Source: Amphritea sp. (GTDB lineage: Bacteria > Pseudomonadota > Gammaproteobacteria > Pseudomonadales > Balneatricaceae). Taken from it: a stretch of 64,000 nt of DNA. Numbering within the stretch: position 1 is the stretch's first letter; every line of letters begins with the position of its first letter. The position numbers were made by a program, and so were the translations under genes. The stretch spans positions 1 through 64,000 of the forward strand of contig NZ_JADGEW010000008.1 in the NCBI RefSeq assembly GCF_016744155.1. Reading direction: 5' to 3'. Under the pieces are notes generated by a model. The model ran no database searches. It was not told the DNA's origin and worked only from the letters and a program-made list of their open reading frames with translations. Below are positions 56,945 to 64,000 of this stretch, one piece after another.

Positions 56945-57526
56945 ATGGCGGATAGCTGTATTCAGAGTCAATTGACAGAACCTGGCCAGGAAGGTCCGGT
57001 CACCGTTAGCATTTCCCGGAAAGCAAAAGCAGGACGGGAGGCGGATTATGAAGCCTGGATCTCAGGTGTTATTGATGCTGCATCTGTATACCCAGGTCAT
57101 CAGGGCAGTAATGTTCTGCGACCCTCAGCAGCGACCGGAAACCGATATGTATTGATTTACCGTTTTGATAATTACGAGAATTGTCAGAATTGGGAGGGTT
57201 CCGTTAAGCGAAAAGAGTGGCTTGAAAAGCTCGAACCATTAATCGATGGGGAAGCAGAAGTTCAGCGCGGGACAGGCTTGGAATTCTGGTTTGATCTGCC
57301 TGAGTTGCCGGTAAATAAACACCCATCCCCCCATAAAATGGCATTGGTGCTGATTACCGTGGTGTATGTGCTGGTGATCATGCTTAACCTATTGCTAGGG
57401 CCGCTATTAGTAGATACGAATCTTTGGTTAAAGTCCGCTGTGATTGTAATTCTACAAGTAGTACTGATGACCTATCTGGTAATGCCACGGGTGACTCGCC
57501 TGATACATAGCTGGCTGTTCAAGTGA
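56945..57526 (+). CDS. ABM-domain protein with two C-terminal membrane helices
   Basis: A 193-residue protein from ATG 56945 (GAGGCA upstream). Residues about 18-115 resemble an antibiotic-biosynthesis-monooxygenase (ABM, ferredoxin-like dimeric) domain: VTVSISRKAKAGREADYEAWISG, then YPGHQGSNVLRP and YVLIYRFDNYENCQNWEGS. Two helices follow (about 130-152 and 158-178), ending in a short basic tail. ABM folds include quinol monooxygenases and heme-degrading enzymes, but similar ABM-2TM proteins are uncharacterised. It lies just after the meta-cleavage operon terminator; involvement with quinone products is speculation. Confidence 0.75.
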   Translation: MADSCIQSQLTEPGQEGPVTVSISRKAKAGREADYEAWISGVIDAASVYPGHQGSNVLRPSAATGNRYVLIYRFDNYENCQNWEGSVKRKEWLEKLEPLIDGEAEVQRGTGLEFWFDLPELPVNKHPSPHKMALVLITVVYVLVIMLNLLLGPLLVDTNLWLKSAVIVILQVVLMTYLVMPRVTRLIHSWLFK

Positions 57527-57710
57527 GGAGCTACAGATATTAACTAGTTACACTTAATAAAATGGCCGACCGTTCTGACGAGAAGTAGGAACTAATGATT
57601 GATGAAATTACTGAAGCTATTACTGCACTATAGATGCCCCACCTAAGCTTAATCTCAAGGTTAGGTGTGAGTAACTATAAAGCTGGGGAATAGTAACAAG
57701 GTATTATTAA

Positions 57711-57730
57711 GCCTCCATTGGAGGCTTTTT
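57711..57730 (+). terminator. Terminator in the ABM-MATE interval
   Basis: GCCTCC, loop ATT, GGAGGC, then five T. It lies about 185 bases after the ABM gene, so the transcript it ends may include an unannotated RNA. Confidence 0.75.
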
Positions 57731-57772
57731 AATATCTTAAAGATAATCTTGGTCAGGTAAGGGGGTAGGGGA

Positions 57773-57859
57773 AATAGAACGGTCATCTGCTTTGTCAGAC
57801 CGCTTGAAAAGGTCCAGATATTTCGCTGCACTGTCTTCCGCGCATTTGACCGTTCTATT
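57773..57859. repeat. 13-bp perfect inverted repeat enclosing 61 bases
   Basis: AATAGAACGGTCA (57773-57785) and TGACCGTTCTATT (57847-57859). The enclosed bases hold no gene. It could be a relic of a small mobile element or a long operator; evidence is structural only. Confidence 0.55.
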
Positions 57860-57963
57860 ACCCGCAGAGAATACATGGGACTTATTCACACCTTCCTAGC
57901 CAATAAACTGTTTAAGCGGTGTTATTATGTGGCCTTTTAAATCTATTAGAGCCCAATTAAATA

Positions 57964-59292
57964 GTGAAACCTGATCTGCTTAATGGTGAAGTTCGACCGA
58001 CCCTAATTAAAATGACGTTACCGATGATGCTCGGTATCGTTAGTTTGATGCTGTTTAATGTTGCAGACAGCTACTTTGTTAGTCAGTTGGGAACTGAGCA
58101 GTTGGCTGCATTGGGTTTTACTTTTCCAGTTTCCTTTACCGTTATAAGCCTCTCCATCGGACTCAGTGTAGGAACATCGGCCACTATTGCTAAATTAATT
58201 GGCTCCGGTGACAGTAGTAAGGCTCGTCAGTTGACGACTGATAATCTGTTACTAACGACTCTGTTAATGGCGATGATAGCGATCATCTCTACTTTGGTTA
58301 TTGACCCGCTGTTCAGATTGTTGGGAGCAGGCGATGACCTGATGCCCTATATTCACAGTTATATGTCCGTTTGGTTCTTCGGTGCTGTTTTCTATGTTCT
58401 GATCATGGTGTCTAACAGCTCGCTTAGAGCGAGTGGAGATACGAAAACACCCGCGATGCTGATGGGGTTCTCATCTATTCTAAATTTAATACTGGATCCG
58501 TTGCTTATTTTTGGCTGGGGTCCAGTGCCGGCATTGGGTATTCAGGGAGCAGCAATTGCCAGTGTGATCGCTTGGGGGATCGCTGCGGTTGCCGCTTTGG
58601 TCAACTTATATGCCCGTAAAGGGTTGTTAATACTGAAGATAGAGTCACTTTCTGTTGCGGTGCAGCATTGGCTTATGGTGATGGAAATAGGTTTTCCTGC
58701 AGCGCTTTCCAACATGATGACACCGATAGCCGCAGCGATTATGACTGCCCTAGTCGCAACTCATGGACCGGAAGCGGTAGCGGCCTTTGGTGTTGGTAAC
58801 CGTCTTGAATCTCTCTGTTTGTTGGTAAATCTTGCACTGTCGATGACTCTGCCACCTTTTATTAGTCAAAATTATGGCAAGGGGCAGGGGGCGCGTGTAC
58901 GTGTTGCATACTATAGCGCTATTAAATTTGCTCTGCTTTGGCAGGTACTTATCTATCTGTTTCTACTGGTCTTTGCTGGAGGAATTGGTTCTCTGTTTAG
59001 TGATCAGGAAGAAGTGGTTAGCCTCATCAGCCTGTGGATTCTTATTGTTCCTTTGGGCTTTGGTTTTCAGGCAGTAACTTTTCTGACGGCCTCCAGTTTT
59101 AATGCTGTGCACCAACCAATGAGAGCGATGCGGATCAGTATTTTCAGACTGTTTATTCTCTATGTACCGCTTGGTTTTGCCGGTAACTATTTAGGTGGTT
59201 TACAGGGGATGTTTATCGGCTTTGTTATTGCAAATATGTGCACTGCAGCAATGGCGTTTATGTGGATGAGACGCCATCTTGAGCGTATTTAG
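57964..59292 (+). CDS. MATE-family multidrug/cation antiporter
   Basis: A 442-residue protein with about twelve membrane helices in two related halves (LMLFNVADSYFVSQLG in the first, VGNRLESLCLLVNLALSMTLPPFISQNYG in the second), as in MATE exporters of NorM/DinF type. It would use a sodium or proton gradient to export organic cations or aromatic toxicants. GTG 57964 is used. Its location beside a phenol island may be coincidental. The substrate cannot be told from sequence. Confidence 0.9.
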   Translation: MKPDLLNGEVRPTLIKMTLPMMLGIVSLMLFNVADSYFVSQLGTEQLAALGFTFPVSFTVISLSIGLSVGTSATIAKLIGSGDSSKARQLTTDNLLLTTLLMAMIAIISTLVIDPLFRLLGAGDDLMPYIHSYMSVWFFGAVFYVLIMVSNSSLRASGDTKTPAMLMGFSSILNLILDPLLIFGWGPVPALGIQGAAIASVIAWGIAAVAALVNLYARKGLLILKIESLSVAVQHWLMVMEIGFPAALSNMMTPIAAAIMTALVATHGPEAVAAFGVGNRLESLCLLVNLALSMTLPPFISQNYGKGQGARVRVAYYSAIKFALLWQVLIYLFLLVFAGGIGSLFSDQEEVVSLISLWILIVPLGFGFQAVTFLTASSFNAVHQPMRAMRISIFRLFILYVPLGFAGNYLGGLQGMFIGFVIANMCTAAMAFMWMRRHLERI

Positions 59293-59360
59293 AGGCTTGG
59301 GAAAATAAGTTTTTTTTGTCTTTACTTTGTCACAGCTGAAAAGTAGCCTTAATTTACTAA

Positions 59361-59400
59361 TTAGAAATTGCTCAATGAAATTAGAAATTACTCAACGAAA
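59361..59400 (+). repeat. Two tandem 20-bp repeats upstream of phaB
   Basis: TTAGAAATTGCTCAATGAAA followed by TTAGAAATTACTCAACGAAA (two mismatches), about 115 bases before phaB in an AT-rich interval. May be a regulator site or slippage product. Confidence 0.5.
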
Positions 59401-59513
59401 GTCATATTACTACTCAGTGGCTTTGGTTATATGATTTAGTTAGTAAAAAAGTATAAAAAGAAAATAATAACAATTCAAAACAACAAATCTCAAAAAGCAA
59501 AGAGGAAGTGAGC

Positions 59514-60263
59514 ATGACACAGAAAATTGCTCTGGTTACTGGCGGTACAGGCGGTATTGGTACTGCAATTTGTCGCGCATTAGCTGATTCAGGTGTAAAG
59601 GTTGTCGCTGGTTATAACTCTGGTGGTAAGCATGAAAAGGCTAAAGCTTGGCAGGAAGAGCAGAAAGCTGAGGGTTACGATATTCTGGTAGCCTATGGTG
59701 ATGTGACAGACGAAGAATCATGTGCTGCATGTATTAAAACGGTTGAAGAAGTAGCCGGCGGCAGCGTTGATATTCTGATTAACAATGCGGGTATAACCCG
59801 TGATGGTACTTTCCGTAAGATGACCTGGGAACAGTGGAGTGAAGTACTTTCTGCTAACCTGGACTCAATGTTCCATATGACTCGTCTGGTTATTAATCCA
59901 ATGTTGGAGAAAAACTGGGGCCGGGTTATCAACATCTCTTCTGTAAACGCACAGAAAGGTCAGTTTGGTCAGTGTAACTACTCTGCAGCTAAAGCAGGTA
60001 TTCATGGTTTCACTAAAGCATTGGCTCAAGAAGTGGCTGCTAAGGGTATAACCGTTAACACGGTATCGCCTGGTTATGTTCTTACTCCGATGGTTAAAAA
60101 GATTCCTGAAGAAGTTCTGCAGAAAATTGTTCGTCAGGTGCCAGTAGGTCGTTTAGGCGAGCCTGAAGAGATCGGTAAAGCGGTTTCATACTTAGCCAGC
60201 GATGATTGCGGCTATGTGACCGGTTCTGACTTCTCTATCAACGGTGGTCAGCACATGTCTTAA
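59514..60263 (+). CDS. phaB: Acetoacetyl-CoA reductase (PhaB-like SDR)
   Basis: A 249-residue short-chain dehydrogenase, NADPH-dependent, making (R)-3-hydroxybutyryl-CoA for polyhydroxybutyrate. ATG 59514 is chosen (AGAGGAAG six bases upstream). The cofactor motif TGGTGGIGTAI, NNAGITRDGTFRKM, the catalytic Ser of INISSVNAQKGQFG and the YSAAKAG motif agree with PhaB rather than FabG (the FGQ-x-NYSAAKAG context). No phaC or phaA is in the window. A strong terminator follows. Confidence 0.88.
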   Translation: MTQKIALVTGGTGGIGTAICRALADSGVKVVAGYNSGGKHEKAKAWQEEQKAEGYDILVAYGDVTDEESCAACIKTVEEVAGGSVDILINNAGITRDGTFRKMTWEQWSEVLSANLDSMFHMTRLVINPMLEKNWGRVINISSVNAQKGQFGQCNYSAAKAGIHGFTKALAQEVAAKGITVNTVSPGYVLTPMVKKIPEEVLQKIVRQVPVGRLGEPEEIGKAVSYLASDDCGYVTGSDFSINGGQHMS

Positions 60264-60280
60264 GCTGATATATCAGCCAA

Positions 60281-60308
60281 AAAAAACCCGCTTATGCGGG
60301 TTTTTTTT
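60281..60308 (+). terminator. Terminator after phaB
   Basis: AAAAAACCCGC, loop TTAT, GCGGGTTTTTTTT. The A-rich left arm makes it potentially bidirectional; the minus-strand DUF349 gene ends 50 bases away. Confidence 0.88.
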
Positions 60309-60358
60309 ATGCTGAAGATAAGGGCTCAGTTTTAACCCTGACAAGCTTGGAGGTTTTT

Positions 60359-63010
60359 CTATCTCACCTGCTGCAAGTTACTGTAAAAGCGAATCTGAAG
60401 TGCTTCATGTTGCAGTGTAAATGGATGGCATAGCCACTCCAGTTCCAACTTTTTCAATTCGTTAGCATTGGCGGATTTTTCCCGTTGCTCAAGGGCCTTC
60501 TGCAATCGATCCATCTGGTATTCCATTCGCAGAGACTGATCTTGTTCAGGAGACTCCTGACCTAAGAGTATTTCAAGTCTGATACAGAGCTGTCGTAGGG
60601 CTGTCTCGGTGACTTCAAGCAGCTGTTCTATCTCAATCCTTCCAGATATGAACTCGAGTAGCATTTCATAGCGGCTATATATCAGCGGTTCAAAGTGCGA
60701 GGCTGGGCGGTCAGACTGTTCCCATGCGGACTGAATATCATCAAGAGCCAGTTGGTCCAGCGTACCGTTCTGAATCAGGTTTTCCAGCTGATCGCAGAGC
60801 TCGATTCGGCGGGTTAGTGCCTGGTCATGTTGTTTATTAGCGCTGGCAGCATCCGGAGTCTGCTTCTGTATCTGCTTCTCTTTATTCAGATTATCAAATA
60901 CAAGGTTGCAGGCCTGGCGGAATTCAGGCCAGAGCTCACGTTCCACATTATGAAAGGTGTTGCCAGCTTCTTTCCAGCGTTTCTGTAGTGCTTTGATTAA
61001 ACTGGCAGCGTTTTCGATGTTCTCAGTGGTGGATAGTTCGATTGCTTGTGCCAGAATAGCTCTTTTTTCGTTGGCAACCTGTTCTCGGTGACCCGATATT
61101 TTCGCATCAAGTTTTTTTAGTAAGGCATTGAATTCAGTCTGTACCTGTCGTCCAGGAGTCCGGTCAACAGGGGCATATTCTTTCCATTCTCGCTTAACTG
61201 TCCGGCTAAGTTGTTCCATCAGAACCCAGTCGGGCTGCTGCCAGTCAACTTGTTCAAGATAGCCACTGAGTTCAGAAACGAGGTGGGTACGCTTGCTAAG
61301 ATTATTCTCACGTTGCTGCTTCTGATCCCGGAAATAACTTTCGCAAGGGGCATAGGCCTGATCGGAGGCTGCTTTAAAACGTTGCCAGATCGAATGTGAG
61401 TGGAACGGATCACTGCTATCAAGCTGTTTCCACTGCTGTTGTATCTGGTTAATTTTTTTAGCGAGTACGGAAGGCTCAGTGGAGTTGCCTATGAGCGCTT
61501 CCATCTGCTCGCAGAGCTGCTCTTTCTTCTCTTCTATGGCAAAGCCTTGCCTGTTCTTAAGTTCAGATAAGCGCGCGATAAGGCCTTTGTAGCGCTGCTG
61601 TAAGTGCTTGGGTGAGCGGCCGCTCATACTATTCAAGCTTACTTCTATCTGTTGCTCTATCTGCCCGGCGGCTTTTAGCTGCCCCGCTTCAATTTGCTGC
61701 TCGAACTTATTGAGCAGTTCTGACAGGTCTTGACTACAATGCTGTCGTTCAATGTTGAGCTGTTGTAGTTGATCGTGAATTTCACCTTGTCTCTGAACAA
61801 CGGATTGTAGTTGACTTGGTTCTTTCAGATCCGCTGGCCAGCCGATCTGTTGAATAAGGAGGTTAATCTTATTCAAGTATTGCTGCAGTGGGGCTGCTAT
61901 TTGGTTGTCTGGTGATTCACTGAGTAGAGCAGTTACTTCCTGATTGAGTTTTAACCACTCTCTGGCAGCGTTTTGGTAAAGAGCAAAACGTTGCTTTGGC
62001 TGTTTTAGCCCAGCGATGTTTGATTGGTTATCACTGCTGTTGCGCAATTGTTGCTCAATATCATCCCAGCAGCTTTGTTCAGCATCAAGATCAGCTTTGC
62101 AGAAATGTTCTCCGGCGATTAATGTTGCGCACCGAATAGTCGTTTCATCAAGTTTTTGCAGTAACTCTGTTTCTCGTTGTTCTTTTAGCAGGCTCTTTTG
62201 TTCATCCTGCTGTTCTGCATCATAGCGCTGCTGTTCTGCATCGAGAGTTTGCTGGCTACGTTCAGTGAAGTTTTTATATCGCTGGCTGATTGATTCATTC
62301 GGGGTACTTTGGAGCTGACTCCATTGATGACAAAGAGCATCCAGTTTAGCGCCATAGAGAGGAAAGAAAGCGGTCTGACTTAAGTGTTCAAGGCTGCTTA
62401 GTAGCTCTTCCTGTTGAAGACGTGACTTTTCTTCAATTCGAGATTGTTCTTGTAACTGTTGCTGTTTGTTCCGGATGATTCGGTAGACGGTTTTATCACG
62501 GCCTTTAATAGCCTTACCGGCTTGTTCCAGTAGTTCAGGTAGGTAAAGTTTTTCAGCTGCAGTCTGACGAATCTGGGTACAGTTACCGTTAATAGCCAGG
62601 CTGATAAGGCAGTGTTGATCGGATATCCTTTGCAATGCTTGCTGCTGGATTTCGGCACTGGAACTATTAAGTGCTATATGGGCGAGTATATTTTCGTCTT
62701 GAAGGTATGTCAGGCACTCTGACTGCTGGCTTAAGGTATAGCCAGGATTAAGAATGATATTGCAGATTCGTTGAGCGACACTGCGACGAATGTCAGGGTC
62801 TGCATCATGGGTCAGAATATCTGAAAGAAGGTCGGGTGCAGCAATCTTTTCGACAGCGGCCATGCGCACTTCCACACTCTGGTCCTGGCGGGCAAGTTGG
62901 GTTAAAACGTCAAGGTGCTCAGATTTACCGGGACTTAGCCGGTGAACTGCTTTAATACGTACGGCGGCTTTACTATGTTGCCAACGGGGTTTGAATAACT
63001 TCACAAACAT
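60359..63010 (-). CDS. Large DUF349-repeat protein
   Basis: An 883-residue, Gln/Glu-rich, largely helical protein. The first about 180 residues look like HEAT-type repeats (KAAVRIKAVHRLS, QSVEVRMAAVEKIAAPDLL, DPDIRRSVAQRI). The rest is coiled coil with repeated DUF349 signatures, W-K-x-x-G/D/L-type elements such as QQQWKQLDSSDPFHSHSIWQRF, REWKEYAPVDRTPGRQV and LQKRWKEAGNTFHNVERELW. Function is unknown; no signal or membrane segment is seen, so it is cytoplasmic. Such proteins occur in many Oceanospirillales and Pseudomonas. It begins M-F-V-K-L-F-K-P, as relatives do. Confidence 0.85.
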   Translation of the reverse strand: MFVKLFKPRWQHSKAAVRIKAVHRLSPGKSEHLDVLTQLARQDQSVEVRMAAVEKIAAPDLLSDILTHDADPDIRRSVAQRICNIILNPGYTLSQQSECLTYLQDENILAHIALNSSSAEIQQQALQRISDQHCLISLAINGNCTQIRQTAAEKLYLPELLEQAGKAIKGRDKTVYRIIRNKQQQLQEQSRIEEKSRLQQEELLSSLEHLSQTAFFPLYGAKLDALCHQWSQLQSTPNESISQRYKNFTERSQQTLDAEQQRYDAEQQDEQKSLLKEQRETELLQKLDETTIRCATLIAGEHFCKADLDAEQSCWDDIEQQLRNSSDNQSNIAGLKQPKQRFALYQNAAREWLKLNQEVTALLSESPDNQIAAPLQQYLNKINLLIQQIGWPADLKEPSQLQSVVQRQGEIHDQLQQLNIERQHCSQDLSELLNKFEQQIEAGQLKAAGQIEQQIEVSLNSMSGRSPKHLQQRYKGLIARLSELKNRQGFAIEEKKEQLCEQMEALIGNSTEPSVLAKKINQIQQQWKQLDSSDPFHSHSIWQRFKAASDQAYAPCESYFRDQKQQRENNLSKRTHLVSELSGYLEQVDWQQPDWVLMEQLSRTVKREWKEYAPVDRTPGRQVQTEFNALLKKLDAKISGHREQVANEKRAILAQAIELSTTENIENAASLIKALQKRWKEAGNTFHNVERELWPEFRQACNLVFDNLNKEKQIQKQTPDAASANKQHDQALTRRIELCDQLENLIQNGTLDQLALDDIQSAWEQSDRPASHFEPLIYSRYEMLLEFISGRIEIEQLLEVTETALRQLCIRLEILLGQESPEQDQSLRMEYQMDRLQKALEQREKSANANELKKLELEWLCHPFTLQHEALQIRFYSNLQQVR

Positions 63011-63200
63011 TACATCGATCCTGCAATGGCCACTACATAAACTACGGTACCTGCGGCCTGAAGCCGGTATTCTACCGGCCTTTGACTGTGCAGGAAAAGC
63101 CTTGACAGAAAAGAAAACTGTAAGCCATAGCAGGTAACTCCCCCGGGGTGCTTGTCTGCCGGGCTTTACAGTGATTTTTTAGGGAAAAATATTTTTCTGA
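63011..63200. other. Short gene-free interval with hairpins
   Basis: Contains GCCGGT/ACCGGC (around 63062-63080) and CCCCGGGG-type sequence, likely the terminator of the minus-strand YchJ gene and the promoter of the DUF349 gene. Confidence 0.35.
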
Positions 63201-63626
63201 TCAGTTACGTATTTCTACTTCTCCATCCACATAAAACCAGTGGTTATCCTGTTTTCTGAAGTTTGAGCGTTCATGCAGCTCGTTTTGTTCTTCGTCTGTC
63301 TCGAAGCGAGCAATAAACTCAACGACGCCATTAAGGTCATCAGCTTGTCCTGCTTTTGTGTTGAGAATCTTTAATCCTGTCCAGGTGGTCGCAATAACTT
63401 GTTCCGCGAGGAGGTCTGCATCCTCTGGATTTCGATATTCTTCAGCGGTTGTATTTATAATATAATCTACCGCTCCCAGTGCAAAAGCGGTATACCTTGA
63501 TCGCATGAGTGCTTCAGCTGTACGGGCTGGCTTATGGCCTTCTATTGCCGGTTCACAGCAGAATGAAAATGGCTTATTCGAGCCACAAGGGCAGGTAAGC
63601 GTGGTATCTTTGTGATCGTGAAGCAT
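63201..63626 (-). CDS. ychJ: YchJ-family (UPF0225) SEC-C zinc protein
   Basis: A 141-residue protein from ATG 63626, chosen for the GGGGA site upstream and because family members start just before the zinc motif; an in-frame ATG at 63668 adds 14 residues without a ribosome site. The SEC-C-like CPCGSNKPFSFCC is followed by the conserved LMRSRYTAFALG and an NTF2-like body (VEFIARFETDEEQNELHERSNF). The role is unknown. It is divergent from sbcB. Confidence 0.85.
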   Translation of the reverse strand: MLHDHKDTTLTCPCGSNKPFSFCCEPAIEGHKPARTAEALMRSRYTAFALGAVDYIINTTAEEYRNPEDADLLAEQVIATTWTGLKILNTKAGQADDLNGVVEFIARFETDEEQNELHERSNFRKQDNHWFYVDGEVEIRN

Positions 63627-63744
63627 AGAGTCCCCGGCTAAGTTTATGATTGCTCTTTTACTGGACATTATAGGCTGCTGACAAATTAAGCATATTGATC
63701 AAAAGCATAACCATACCGAGATAACCGGTTTTAAGGCGAACAGA

Positions 63745-64000
63745 ATGGCTGCATCCTCTCAAAAGACTTTTTTCTGGCATGACTATGAAACCTCAGGCGC
63801 TGATACAAAGCGTGATCGACCGCTGCAGTTTGCAGGCATTCGGACGGACCAGGAACTGAACATTATTGAAGAGCCGGTGATGTTTTACTGTAAACCAGCT
63901 GAAGACCTTCTGCCCCATCCTGAGGCCTGTCTGATTACCGGTATCACTCCGCAGAAAGCGATTCAGGACGGTTATTGCGAAGCCGAGTTTATCGGGTTGG
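63745..64000 (+). CDS. sbcB: Exodeoxyribonuclease I SbcB (partial, 5' end)
   Basis: The first 85 codons of an ORF that runs off the window. The DEDDh exonuclease I motif (FWHDYETSGADTKRDRPLQF), then IRTDQELNIIEEP, FYCKPAEDLLPHPEA and LITGITPQKA, are those of SbcB, the 3'-5' single-strand exonuclease in recombination and mismatch repair. AAGGCG precedes ATG 63745. The 3' part is outside the window. Confidence 0.93.
   Translation, partial: MAASSQKTFFWHDYETSGADTKRDRPLQFAGIRTDQELNIIEEPVMFYCKPAEDLLPHPEACLITGITPQKAIQDGYCEAEFIGL

Larger units (their letters stand above)
57527..57963. other. Intergenic region between ABM gene and MATE gene
   Basis: No gene is seen. It holds a terminator at 57711 and a 13-bp inverted repeat at 57773-57859 (separate entries). 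A further GACCGTTCT, matching part of that repeat, occurs near 57568. Confidence 0.5.

Noticed and set aside
57661..57876. 71-codon minus-strand frame in the ABM-MATE interval
   Set aside because: Spans the terminator and the inverted repeat, has no family features and a poor start.

Overview
The window reads as chromosome of a marine gammaproteobacterium, most likely Oceanospirillales (Neptunomonas/Amphritea/Marinobacterium-like). The grounds are a Pseudomonas-like division and cell-wall (dcw) cluster ending in lpxC-secA-argJ, a Pseudomonas-type MurD P-loop (GSNAKS), a pilA/pilBCD-coaE-yacG block, a PHB reductase, and a dmp-type phenol pathway. The genus is inference from gene content and gene style only.

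Layout. (1) 1-2800: an AT-rich, decayed accessory stretch. It holds four tandem copies of a ~113-bp repeat, a 56-codon fragment of a tyrosine-recombinase N-terminus (DUF6538-like), an intact exported PEP-CTERM-like protein with a thrombospondin-C-like domain, and a fifth repeat copy leading into a second, more decayed recombinase start. (2) 2818-23849: mraZ promoter and three MraZ boxes, then mraZ-rsmH-ftsL-ftsI-murE-murF-mraY-murD-ftsW-murG-murC-ddl-ftsQ-ftsA-ftsZ, lpxC and secA. (3) 24028-34868: argJ and a Nudix/ThiE-like fusion on the plus strand, yacG-coaE-pilD-pilC-pilB on the minus strand, divergent pilA, a small orphan, nadC, ampDE. (4) 34944-39083: a ferric-iron ABC transporter split into two convergent Fur-box-preceded units (fbpC against fbpA-fbpB). 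(5) 39158-57526: rsmE, then a phenol catabolic island.

The phenol island has a DmpR/MopR-type sigma54 activator (minus strand) diverging from the phenol hydroxylase operon dmpKLMNOP (perfect -24/-12 promoter, an IHF site and a candidate upstream activator dyad). A LysR/DoxX/glutathionyl-hydroquinone reductase/LigB-type dioxygenase block follows. A second sigma54 promoter, abutted by a 46-bp near-continuous palindrome, then drives a meta-cleavage operon dmpQ-B-C-E-F-G-H. Phenol would go to catechol, 2-hydroxymuconic semialdehyde, 4-oxalocrotonate, 2-oxopent-4-enoate, 4-hydroxy-2-oxovalerate, then pyruvate plus acetyl-CoA. The hydrolase dmpD and the tautomerase dmpI are absent from the window. 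A membrane-anchored ABM-domain protein follows the operon. (6) 57527-64000: an intergenic stretch with a 13-bp perfect inverted repeat, a MATE exporter, an SDR acetoacetyl-CoA reductase (phaB-like), a large DUF349 protein, a YchJ-family SEC-C protein, and the start of sbcB running off the window.

No tRNA, rRNA or CRISPR array was seen. The points most worth a second look are the quinone-detoxification block inside the phenol island, the palindrome at the second sigma54 promoter, and the repeat/recombinase-fragment locus flanking the PEP-CTERM gene.
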